Assembly: GCA_030737835.1 (NCBI GenBank)
Contig: JAUJYN010000028.1
Location: 2,046,001 to 2,110,000 of the forward strand
Reading direction: 5' to 3'
Length of the DNA stretch: 64,000 bases
Source of the DNA: Acorus gramineus
Lineage: Eukaryota > Streptophyta > Magnoliopsida > Acorales > Acoraceae
Shown: one piece after another, positions 11,713 to 21,562 of the stretch
How positions within the stretch are numbered: position 1 is the stretch's first letter
Layout: each line of letters begins with the position of its first letter
Notes under the pieces: generated by a model
Databases searched by the model: none
Seen by the model: the letters and a program-made list of their open reading frames with translations, nothing else
Told to the model about the DNA's origin: nothing
Position numbers and translations under genes: made by a program

Positions 11713-13083
11713 ATGCCTCCTCGCAGAGGACGGCGCGGACGTGGTCCCTCTCGACCTTTGGAGGTTTCTGGACCTACTAGAGGCGAGGATGCTACTGGAG
11801 AGTCCACGGCTGTGAGGCCAGGATCGGCGCAGGAGCCTCCCGCATGGGAACGTGCGTTCGCTCGGATAGCGGATTTGGTGGAGACTCAGACCAAGGCACT
11901 GGAGGCCCAGACCAGAGTGTTGGTAGAGCAGGCGCGGGAGATTCAGGAGCTGAGGGCGGCCCGTGATGCAGTTCCACAGGTCCCCTTGGTGGCAGATCCG
12001 CCTGTGGTACCTGAAGTACCCCCAATCCCCGTGGTGATTCCAGCGGCGAGAGTTCAGGATCCCCTGGCGAGGGAGGTGGGGCTAGAGGCTGTAGCGCGGG
12101 TGCAGCAGAGTGGCCTCGCAGCCTTTCTAAAGCTCCATCCTCCCGAGTTCCATGGCCAATCGACGGACCCCCTTGCCCCAGAGCGATGGTTGATGGAGGT
12201 GGAGGTGATCTTCTCGACCATGCTTTGCACCGATCGCCAGCGAGTCTCCCTGGCCACCTTTATGTTGAAGGGTAGTGCTGCCGACTGGTGGGCTACCCGA
12301 GTGGTGGACATCCCCGAGGGAGTGGAGCAGCTTCTATGGGCAGGATTTCGGAGGTATTTCCTAGAGAGTACTTCCCGTTCTCGAAGCGCCAGATAGTGAT
12401 GCAGGAGTTTGAACAGCTGACGCAGGGCTCTATGTCCGTCGCTGATTACTCCACGCGCTTCACGAGGCTTTCCAGATTCGCTCCAGCCTTGGTGATGGAC
12501 GAGGAGACGCGGTGCCGTCGTTTTGAGCTTGGTCTCTGCAGCGCCATTCGGGTGCATGTCTCCTCCCAGGCTTTCTCGAGGTTCTCGGACTTGGTGTCTC
12601 GGGCGAAGACAGTCGAGCGAGACCTCGGGCTCCTTGTAAGGGTTCCGCCCCCTTCTGCAGATCAGAGTCCTCCCAGGAGCCAGGACCAGGGACAGAGCAA
12701 GAAGAAGAGGCCCCGCTTTGATCAGTTAGCGGCTGCCTCTCCTCCAGTAGATGTGGTGCCAGTGCGAAGTTCAGCACCCATCGCGGCGGTGCCAATCCAG
12801 GCCAGGCGACCGGAGACGCGGCGCTGCTACCACTGTCAGCGCATCGGGCATATTTCGTATAATTGCCCAGATGCTGATCGACCCCGTGTGCTGCCTCAGC
12901 GTCAGCAGCAGCAGCCACAGGGTGGCCGTATTGACCAGTGGAGGCAGCCAATGCAGCCGGCGAGGCGTGCCCCTGCTCCTCAGCCGCAGTTCGTTCAGGG
13001 CAGAGTTGCAGCACTTTCGGCCGAGGAGGTGCAGGTTCCGGGTATTATGGTTCGAGGTAATGTTTTGTTTTCCCAGCTCCTTA
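11713..13083 (+). pseudogene. gag of A1 (frameshifted)
   Basis: Gag makes the virus-like particle and packages element RNA. The frame opens at ATG 11713 with a basic MPPRRGRRGRG N-terminus. A predicted coiled coil follows (LVETQTKALEAQTRVLVEQ), then the retrotransposon capsid core, with FLKLHPPEFHG near residue 138 and a WW pair in the ADWWATR motif. A missing base near 12364, relative to A3, shifts the frame. The second half continues from about 12366 and ends in a CCHC zinc knuckle (12825-12866, C-X2-C-X4-H-X4-C) and a Gln-rich stretch. The frame then runs through the gag/protease linker ([10 protein letters not shown]) without the TAG seen in A2 and A4, and is cut at FSQLL near 13083. The protease active site is absent. 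Confidence 0.88.
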
Positions 13084-13885
13084 TATATATATGTGTGTGT
13101 TGGTTGCTGTTAAGCATGTGTGTGATGTCTCGATGAGCGGGTATCGAGAGTGGTTGTTCGAGTTAAGGAGGCCGGGTTGTAGCCGTCCTGGCAGAAGGTT
13201 TCCATCCGTAGGTACCACCGATGCAGTCGGAGGGGTACTGATCATGGGAGTGTACCAGGTAGAGGCTACCCGGAAGAGGATTAATGGATGATGTCGCGAG
13301 CGTGGAATCGTTCTCCCCCTTCGTTGGATCCGATGTAGGGACTCCTCAGCGTTAGAGAGGCCTTCCTGACAGAGGGCTCCCATCAGTAGGCACCTCCTGA
13401 TTTGGGTTCGGACTGTGCTGAATTGTGGGAGCGGACCAGGCGGCCTACGGTGTGGAGGAGAGGCTACCGGTGGACCAGGGGTGAAGAGCAGTCTAAGTCT
13501 CTCCCAAAGTCCCAATATGTCTCCTTTCGGGAGTGAGGGTGTGGATGAGGCGAAGACGCGTCGCCTCGTGACCCAATTGTTGTTCGACCGTTCCCAAGGA
13601 TGTTGGGTCCTGTCTTGTGATGGATGTGGAAGGATATCGGTGGGTGATTATCTAGAGGTAGATGATCCAGTGAGGTTGGTAGTGTTCTTTAAAAGTGATG
13701 TCTTCTTCTAGTGTTCCTTTTCTGGTTTAAGGGGCCGTGTGGGGTCAGCGTTGAGACCCGGGCTAGGGTACTCCGTGTTCCTTGTTTGGTTGTCGGGGTA
13801 TCCTATATCGGGACCTCATGGTGCTTTCCCGAGGTTTCTTTTCCCAGTCAAGGAATACCCTGGAAGCATCAGCTGATGGTGGTTT
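13084..13885 (+). other. Captured LTR-like segment inside A1
   Basis: About 800 bp separates the protease start from the RT remnant and codes for nothing recognisable. It resembles the repeat-rich 3' half of the LTRs: a TCTCGATGAGCGGGTATCG block, the CCTGACAGAGGGCTCCCATC module, a GTGAGGGTGTGGATGAGG block, and the GAGACCCGGGCTAGGGTAC block that also occurs at 10491 in the LTR. The closest match I can see is LTR S4 at 40500-40980. The same segment sits at the same place in A2 and A3. Confidence 0.8.
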
Positions 13886-14482
13886 AAGTGCGAGTTTTGG
13901 TTGGAGCGTATGGTTTTCTGGGCCACTTGATTTCCGGCGAGGGCATATCTGTGGACCCGGATAAGATGCTCGTCGTGTCAAATTGGCGTCGACCGTCGAA
14001 CCCTGAGGAGATTCGGAACTTCCTGGGCTTGGCGGGTTATTGCGGGAGGTTTGTCGAGGGTTTCTCGAAGAATAGCTGTACCTCCTAACCGCCTCGCTCG
14101 GAAGGATGTCCGGTTCGATTGGTCCCCGTCTTGCGAGGAGAGCTTCCTGGAGTTTAAGCGAAGGCTCACCTCAGCGCCAGTTCTTACCCTTCCGTCTGGG
14201 AGGGGTGGGTTCGCAGTTTGCTCCGAGGCATCGCGGTTGGGTGTGAGTTGTGTCCACGATCCTGCTCACGTCATCCCGTTCGAGCCGCTCGTCTTCGAGC
14301 CGGACTTGTCATTCGTCGAGCAGCCGATTGAGATCATGGACCGCCGCGAGAAGAGGCTCCGCACCAAGACCATCCATCTGGTCAAGGTGCGATGGCTGCA
14401 CCGTTCCGGTGCCGAGGCCCTTGAGAGCTCGAGGATGCCTTGCGTGACGCGTATCCGCATCTCTTCCCTTCCTAGATGTTTT
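13886..14482 (+). pseudogene. RT/RNase H stub fused to chromodomain tail, A1
   Basis: The segment begins at the RT end matching A4 residues 403 onward ([20 protein letters not shown]). It continues through the RT connection ([20 protein letters not shown]) to the first strand of RNase H, where the catalytic YTDAS of A4 is CSEAS. It then jumps to the integrase tail (HDPAHVIPFEPLVFEPDLSF) and chromodomain (RREKRLRTKTIHLVKVRW). The rest of RNase H and the integrase core are deleted at about 14258. Small indels break the frame near 13925 and 14070. A 1-bp loss near 14420 changes the C-terminus compared with A2. The protein cannot polymerise, degrade RNA or integrate. Confidence 0.85.
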
Positions 14483-14509
14483 TGTATTATTTTGAGGACA
14501 AAATTTCCT

Positions 14510-14522
14510 AAGGGGGGAAGAA
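14510..14522 (+). other. Polypurine tract of A1
   Basis: AAGGGGGGAAGAA directly precedes the 3' LTR start and is the plus-strand primer site. Confidence 0.88.
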
Positions 14523-14944
14523 TGTTATATATGTGTCACTTTTAACCTTCTGGTCACCATTGGGACATTCTGGCAGTTTTTCGTTTTTTTCGTTTTTCGA
14601 TCGGAACCGCTAAAATTTTGGGCTTTTAGCTATCACCCTGAGGTTGAGGGCTCCGATTGAAAATCTAACTGCATATTATGTGTCCTGGTGCCATTCCAAG
14701 CCGCTCACAAAAATTTCATCGAATTCCGGTAACGTTTCAGAATTTCACAGTTCCGAAGCGTATCCGGGTTTTGACGAGCGAGAAGTCATTGGGAGAGTTG
14801 ACTTGGTCAAAGTGGGCCCATGACTTGGTCAACCCCTTTTGTTTTTTTGTGTGGTTGGGTTGACCCAAGTCAAAGCTCACTTAATCCCCTCTAATGCTAG
14901 CTTAAACCCTAATTAACCTAGCTTAACCTAATCTAAGTGAGGGG

Positions 14945-14954
14945 ATTATATATA
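14945..14954 (+). promoter_or_regulatory. TATA box in 3' LTR of A1
   Basis: ATTATATATA at the position equivalent to 8933 in the 5' LTR. In a 3' LTR it could drive read-out transcription into flanking sequence. Confidence 0.55.
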
Positions 14955-17186
14955 AGTGAATCTAAAATATCTCCCCCACTATTCATCATCTTCCCCATTT
15001 GATTTTCTCTCTCCCCCTCTCTCTTTTTCTTGGTTTTGACCTAGCTAGAGGGGTTAAAATCAAAAGCACAAAGAAGAGAAAGGTTAGATCTCATCCCGAT
15101 CTATCCACCGGTGGTCTCGGATTCGAGTTCCCACGAGTTTGACCCCCTCTAACACCCTCTTTTCTTCTCTGATTTCAGCCGCCCTTGGGCTAGGTAGAGA
15201 TCTTGGTGGTGGAGGTCTTTGGGGAGGTGTTTCGGTGCACGAAGAGCTCCTGATCCCCTTCCCTTCCTTCCCTTTCCTAGGGTAAGCTTTCTTTCCTTCC
15301 TTTTCTTGCTTAGATGCTTGTTTAGGAGGTGTTTTGGGTGCTGGTGGCTGTGGGTGGTTGTTGGTGGCTGTTGGAGGCCATTGGTGGCCGGAGAGAGGTG
15401 GTAGAGTGGCTCGGGCAGGGTAGTAGGTTGGCTCGGGTAGGCAGGCAGTACAGGTAGGCAGGCTGGCAGGCGCAGGGCTGGGCGCTGTCAGGCGTGCGCG
15501 CGGGTGGAGCAGGGGTGTTCGGGTGCTGCGCGCTAAGCGCCGTGCGGGGGCGTGCGCGCGGGGCGATGCGCGAGGCGCAGTGTGTGCCGTGCGCGCGGGG
15601 CCGCGTGCGGGTGCTGCGCGCAGGGCGCCGAGCGGGGAGTGTGTGCGGGGCACTGCGCTAGGGCGCAGTGCGGGCGGGTACGCGTGCGGGGCACTGCGCT
15701 GGGGTGCAGTGCGCACGGGTGCACCCGGGACTAGGCGAGCGGGTTGTGTGAGCGGGTGATGCGAGCTGGTGGTGCGCGCGGGGTGCGGCGAAGGGGCGCT
15801 GGGCGTGTGGGTGTGCGCGCGGGTTGCTGCGCTGGGGCGCAGTGAGCGCGCGGTGCAATGGTGGGGGGCTCGGCGGGGTGTCCGGGCTTGCAGGCTGGGC
15901 TCGACCGTGCGACTGGGCGCGCGGGCTGAGGCGCGGCTGTGCGCCTGGGTCAGGTGGCCGTGCGTACGGCTGCCCAGGGGTTTGGGAGTGAGTCGGGGTG
16001 CTCGGGCTCGCGTGCGTACAGGCCGTATGTACGCTTGTCCGAGTGTTGTGTATTTTTAATGTATTTTTGTCGTATTTGTGTATTTTACTCACCAAGTTGG
16101 TTACCCTATCTTGCAGATCTCGACAGACGGTCGCGAGACGACCCGGTCTTTGGTGAGTGGGACAATCCAATCCAGTAGGGAGGCGTTATATGCACTTGGG
16201 CGTATACCATCCTCCCCTGGGGCACCGTAGTTGATATTAACCTGTGTAGTATGTAATCCATGCAAGCATGATTAATGTGTAGAATGCATGCCACCCTAGA
16301 CTTTGTATGTTAGGGACTTGCACCCTTAGGATATGTGTAAGAGCCATGCATCCTGTCACCCTGTTCTCATGCTAGGAAGCCTCAGCCTATGCATGCGTCC
16401 TACTAGTTTATTTTATTAAATTAAATGCTAGTATATGATTATTAGCATGCCTTGTATAATATTATAGGGAGGGGCCTTGCGAGGTCAACATTGAGACCCG
16501 GGCTAGGGTACTCCGTGTTCCTCACGCTGCCCTCCCAAGGTTTCTTTTCCCAATAATATTATAACCCTCGTTACTATTATTATTATATATGCTTCCCCGC
16601 ATCTTGGTTATGCGCCCTGGAAGAATTCTAAAGAATTCATGACATTAGAGTTGTTGAGATGTGTTGTCTGCGGATCCGAGTGGATCATATGCGATGGATA
16701 GGCTGTTCTGTTCCCTTCGTTGGATCCGTGTAGAGACTGCCCCGGCGTTAGAAAGGTTGTCCCGTGAAGGGGCTCCCATCAGTAGGCACCTCATGATTTG
16801 GGACGGACTGTGCTGAATGTGGGGGTGGCCGAATGACCTACGGAGTGGGGAGAGACTATCGGTGGATCAAGGGTGACCATCAGCCTAGCCAGTCCCACTA
16901 TCCTATGTCACCATATTGAGGGGTGAGGGTGAGGGTGTAGTGGGTTGGCGATAGCGACCCACTGGTTTGTAAGTCCCAATATCCTATGTCACCTATTGAG
17001 GGGTGAGGGTGAGGGTGTAGTGGGTTGGTGATAGCGACCCACTGGATTTGTGTAGTTCCTGCCATTTTGTGGCTTGAATAATAAAATTGTGGTTAATAAT
17101 ATCTCGTGGTTAATATAGCTGTGATGCATGGGTTGTGCTGTTCACTGAGCGTGTGGCTCATCCCTCGCATAATTATTTTTCTCCAG

Positions 17187-17239
17187 TGTCATCTGAGTCG
17201 GATCTGGAGGAGGAGCTCCCCGAGGGACTTCATCAGTAG
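17187..17239 (+). other. Exon-3-like open block in LTR of A1
   Basis: 53 nt from an acceptor-like CTCCAG to a TAG. Joined to the 36-nt block at 16117-16152, it reads ...RSRDDPVFV then SSESDLEEELPEGLHQ and stop. Equivalent blocks of exactly 53 nt occur in A2 (23411-23463), A4 (54075-54127) and A5 (62884-62936), with the frame and stop kept. In A3 a 1-bp deletion breaks it. Splicing and translation are inferred, not shown. Confidence 0.4.
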
Positions 17240-17584
17240 CGGAGTAGTGCCACGTCCCGCGAGTTTCAGAGGCTATCAGCATCCTTTTTTATTGTATGTG
17301 TTATATTCCGTGCTTGGGCACGCGTTTGTTTATTATTTGGACGTCTTTGTATATATTGGCTCTCATTGGACAGTTGATTATGTATCGAGTCTGTAATATA
17401 TTTTTGAGTTACAGATTCAGTCTTTTAGCTTCCGCTATTTGTGTATATATCATGTCAGCCCCTTTGTTGTCTGTGTTGAAAATTGTTTATGTTGTTATGG
17501 GTATATTATTGACTTCCTGTATTGACTGCTGATATCATATATACACTTGCCGCGTCCCGGGGATGCCCGGGGCGTGACACCCCC

Positions 17585-18186
17585 CCCCCCCTCTCGGGAT
17601 CCGCTCGACGCGCGTAGACGCACGTCGCGCATCGATGGGGCCCCTTAAGCTATAATATGTAGATATCTTGCATGCGAGGCTTATATACATGTGTTGTATT
17701 CATGTATGAATGATTGTGTTGCATGAGCCCCTCTAGTATGGGCATGTATGTTGTAAATGTGTATGGATGTATAGAATATGGCATGTCTTAGGTGGTATTG
17801 TAATACTACTCCCACCATATTAATGGGAATATACAGTATGATTAAGTCTAGGTTAATAACAGGCACCTGCCTAATATTCCCTTGCGATAAGACTCAAGGG
17901 CGTGGTGTAGCTATTGCGCCCATGCTAATGGGGCAAAGCTATGACCAGCTTCAGGAGATGATGATCTCTCTCGCCCTCTCCCTCTGAACGAACTGAGTAA
18001 GTAGATGCGATTTCCTATTCGACTCAGGTTCGTTTGGAATATTGGCATGCACTTGTTAGTGCGCGAGATCGCGCTTGACCCTTTCTTTTAAGTTGGCGAT
18101 ATCCAACGGATATTAGAGTATATTTTGTATGTTTATGTGATTAATGACCATGTATGCATGTTGTATGATTTATTATGATGTAAATA
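17585..18186 (+). repeat. LTR Z, second part (truncated)
   Basis: Family B LTR sequence resumes after A1 (CTCTCGGGATCCGCTCGACGC) and continues through GACGCGCGTAGACG and the AGTCTAGGTTAATAACAGG region. It breaks off near 18186 within GATGTAAAT, where other B LTRs continue CCATGTTAGGG. The 3' half of Z is missing. Confidence 0.8.
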
Positions 18187-18205
18187 TATGATTAAAATAT
18201 ATGTT
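18187..18205. other. Deletion junction with filler DNA
   Basis: About 19 AT-rich bases match neither neighbour. To the left, plus-strand B LTR Z stops in mid-LTR. To the right, the minus-strand A2 LTR starts about 1 kb in from its terminus. This looks like end-joining after a large deletion that took the ends of Z, the Y left LTR, the Y interior, part of the Y right LTR and the end of A2. Confidence 0.65.
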
Positions 18206-20260
18206 GCATAACCAAGATGCGGGGAACATATATAATAATAACGAGGTTATAATATTATCGGGAAAAGAAACCTTGGGAGGGCACCATGAGGTCCCGATAT
18301 AGGATATCCCGACAACCAAACAAGGAACACGGAGTACCCTAGCCCGGGTCTCAACGCTGACCTCGCAAGGCCCCTTATAATATTCCCTATGGCATGCTAA
18401 AATACCATAAGTACGCATTTAATTTAATAAATTAAACTAATAGGACACATGCATAGGTCGAGGCTTTCCTAGCATGAAAACATGGAGTCAGGATGCATGG
18501 CTCTTACACATATCCTAAGGGTGCAAGTCCCTAACATACAAGGTCTAGGGTAGCATGCATACTACATATTAATCATGCTTGCATAGATTACATATTATAC
18601 AAGTTAATATTAAACTATGGTGCCCCAGGGGAGGACGGTACATGCCCAAGTGCATATAACGCCTCCATACTGGGTTGGATTGTCCCACTCACCAATACCC
18701 GGGTCGTCGCGTGACCGTCCGTCAAGATCTGCAAGACAGGGTAATCAACTCGGTGAGTAAAATACACAAATATATACAAAATACACTAAAAATACCCAAC
18801 ACTCGGACAAGCATACATACGGCCTGTACGCACGCGAGTCCGAGCACCCCGACTCACTCCCGAACCCCCGGGCAGCCATACGCACGGCCACCCGCCCCGG
18901 GCACACAGCCGCGCCCCAGCCCGCGCGCCCAGACGCACTGCCGAGCCCCCTGCCCGCACGCCCAGACATGCTGCCGAGCCCCTGCCCGCACGCCCAGACA
19001 CGCTGCACGCTCGCGCGCACGCTCGCGCGTGCCCGCGCGCATTGCGCGTCTAGCCCCGGGTGCACCCGCGCGCACTGCGCCCCAGCGCAGCACCTCGCGC
19101 GCACACCCGCACGCCGGCTCGCCTCATCGCGCGCACAGCACGCACTGCGCCTCTGCGCAGCGCTCCCCGCGCACGGCCCCGCACGGCGCGCAGTGCGCAG
19201 CACCCGCACGTGATGCCCGCGCGCACGCCCGGCACTACGCCCAGCGCGTAGCACCCGCGCGCACACCCGCGCGGATGCGTGCGTGCCCTGCCAGCCTACC
19301 CTGCCTGCCTGCCTGCCGCCTGCGCCTGCCTACCTACGCGCGCCGCTGAGCCCGCATGCACCCGATCCAACCCTAACACCTCCAACCGCCACCAACAGCC
19401 CCCCAACAACCCCCAAACCACCAAGCTCCCCTAGCACACCCATAAACACCTCCTATACAAGCATCTAAACAAGAAAGGAAGGAAAGAAAACTCACCCAAA
19501 GGAGAGGAAAGCAAAAGGGGAGGAGATCGGGTGCTTTTCGTGCACCGAAACACCACCTCAAGGACCACCACCACCAAGATCTCCTTTAGCCCTCAAAGTG
19601 GCTGAAATCTGAGGAGAAAAGAGGCCATGAGAGGGGGTCACACATGAGGAAACTTGAAAATGAAACCATAGGAAGATAGATCGGGAGCTCACCTATCTTT
19701 TCTCTTCTTAGGGTTTTTGGTTTCAACCCCTCTAGCTAGATCATATGGGGTTTTTAAAGAGAGGGAGAGAGAGAGAAATTTTGGAGAAGATGATGAATAG
19801 TGGTCTCATTGTTGTCATGGGATTTCTTTATACTCACACCCACACCACACACTCTCACACCCACACTTAGATTAGCCCTAATTAGGTTTAGGCTAGGTTT
19901 AAGTGCACTTTGACTTGGGTCAACCCATCCACACAAGAAGACAAAGGAGTTGACCAAGTCATGGGCCCACATTGACCAAGTCAAGTCTCCCAATGACTTC
20001 TCGCTCGGTCAAAACCCGGATACGATTCAGAACTGTGAAATTCTGAAACGTTACCGGAATTCGATGAAATTTTCATGAGTGGCTTGGAATGGCACCAGGA
20101 CACATAATATGCAGTTAGATTTTCAATCGGAGCTCTCAAACTCAGGGTGATAGCCAAAAGTCCAAAATTTTAGCGGTTCCGATCGAAAAACGAAAAAGCT
20201 AAAAAACTGCCAGAATGTTCCAATGGTTACCAGAAGGCTAAAAGTGACACATATATAACA
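18206..20260 (-). repeat. 3' LTR of A2, truncated
   Basis: On the minus strand it starts TGTTATATATGTG at 20260 and ends prematurely at 18206, lacking about 1 kb found in the 5' LTR (23067-24077). A CpG-rich tract covers about 18830-19340. A Gly/Val-codon block (19555-19585) follows an acceptor-like site, and the 36-nt exon-like block lies near 18690-18725. Confidence 0.88.
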
Positions 20261-20273
20261 TTCTTCCCCCCTT
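20261..20273 (-). other. Polypurine tract of A2
   Basis: AAGGGGGGAAGAA on the minus strand, directly before the 3' LTR. Confidence 0.88.
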
Positions 20274-20308
20274 AGGAAATTTTGTCCTCAAAATAAATAC
20301 AAGAACAT

Positions 20309-20898
20309 CTAAGAAGGGAAAAGATGCGGATACGCGTCACGCATGGCGTCCTCGAGCTCCCAAGTGGCCTCGGCACCGGAACGGTGCTGCCATCGCACCT
20401 TGACCAGCTGGACGGTCTTGGTGCGGAGCCTCTTCTCGCGGCGGTCCAGGATCTCGATCGGCTGCTCGACGAATGACAAGTCCGGCTCGAAGACGAGCGG
20501 CTCGAATGGGATGACGTGAGCAGGATCATGGACACAACCCACACCCAACCGCGATGCCTCGGAGCAAACTGCGAACCCACCCCTCCACAACGGAAGGGTA
20601 AGAACTGGCGCTGAGGTGAGCCTTCGCTTAAACTCCAGGAAGCTCTCCTCGCAAGACGGGGACCGTTCGAACCGGACATCCTTCCGAGCGAGGCGGTTAG
20701 GAGGTACAGCTATCTTCGAGAAACCCTCGACAAACCTCCTGCAATGACCCACCAAGCCCAGAAAGCTCCGAATCTCAGTGGGGTTTGACGGTCGACGCCA
20801 AATTGACACAACAAGCGTCTTGACCGGGTCCACAGACATGCCCTTGCCAGAAAATCACGTGGCCCTGAAAACCATACGCTCCAACCAAACTCGCACTT
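20309..20898 (-). pseudogene. RT/RNase H stub fused to chromodomain tail, A2 (longest open copy)
   Basis: The open frame covers 20309-20839 (176 residues). In order it contains the RT connection ([20 protein letters not shown]), a thumb region ending RRLTSAPVLTL, and an RNase H start with CSEAS in place of catalytic YTDAS. A direct jump to HDPAHVIPFEPLVFEPDLSF follows, then an intact chromodomain ending EATWELEDAMRDAYPHLFPS and a stop. A few more RT residues (to 20898) lie out of frame. It is the only one of three copies in which the fused C-terminus is fully open, so it best shows the original design. It may be a targeting-only protein kept by the non-autonomous family, or simply decay that has not yet hit this stretch. 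Confidence 0.8.
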
Positions 20899-21562
20899 AA
20901 TCCACCATCAATTTGATGCTTCTAAGGTATTCCCTGACTGGGAAAAGAAACCTTGGGAGGGCACCATGAGGTCCCGATATAGGATATCCCGACAACCAAA
21001 CAAGGAACACGGAGTACCCTAGCCCGGGTCTCAACGCTGTCCTCGCAAAGCCCCTTAATCCAGAAGGAACACTAGAAGAAGACATCACCCTTAAAGAACA
21101 CTACTAATTCTACTGGAAACCCAAGGATCACTGGGTCACGAGGCGACGCGTCTTCGCCTCATCCACACCCTCACTCCTGAAAGGAGACATTTTGGGACTT
21201 TGGGAGAGACTTAGACTGCTCTACACCCCTGGTCCACCGGTAGCCTCTCCCCGCTCTGTAGCTTACCTGGTCCTCTGACCGGGAGCCTGTCTAACGTCGG
21301 GGTTGTACTACACGGATCCAATGAAGGGGAGAGCGACTCCACGCCCGCTACATCATTCATTAATACTCTCCCAGGTAGCCTCTACCTGGTATACTCCCAC
21401 GATCAGTACCCCTACGACTGCATCGGTGGTACCTACGGATGGGAACCCTCTACCAGGACAGCTACAACCCGGCTTCCTCAACTCGAACAACCACTCTCGA
21501 TACTCGCTTATCGAGATATCACACACATGCATAACAGCAACCAACACACACATATATATATA
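20899..21562 (-). other. Captured LTR-like segment inside A2
   Basis: About 660 bp lies between the protease start and the RT stub, at the same breakpoints as in A1 and A3 (entry after TTTTCCCAGCTCCCT, exit before AAGTGCGAGTTT). It includes the GAGACCCGGGCTAGGGTAC block and the CCCATCCGTAGGTACCACCG module. It lacks part of the segment present in A1 and A3. Confidence 0.78.

Larger units (their letters stand above)
8508..17579 (+). mobile_element. Non-autonomous chromovirus element A1, complete with TSD
   Basis: This 9.07-kb element has both LTRs (8508-11592 and 14523-17579), a primer-binding site, gag, pol remnants and a polypurine tract. It is flanked by CCCCC on both sides (8503-8507 and 17580-17584), inside a poly-C run of LTR Z. 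The LTRs differ by small indels; one is a roughly 28-bp segment near 10505 that is absent from the 3' LTR. The internal region is only 2.9 kb because protease, most of RT, most of RNase H and the integrase core are missing. Gag has a 1-bp frameshift, so this copy is not functional. Confidence 0.93.
14523..17579 (+). repeat. 3' LTR of A1
   Basis: 3,057 bp, with the same landmarks as the 5' LTR: TATA box at 14945, CpG-rich tract 15470-16030, 36-nt exon-like block 16117-16152, tandem hairpin repeats about 16890-17045, and an exon-3-like block 17187-17239. Here the joined frame is open to the TAG at 17237. It is followed by CCCCC, the second TSD copy. Confidence 0.92.

Noticed and set aside
11792..12025. 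Antisense frames opposite gag and pol (also 12460-13014, 46408-46641, 57392-57769, 59603-59788)
   Set aside because: They shadow well-supported gag or pol coding on the other strand and show no independent motif.
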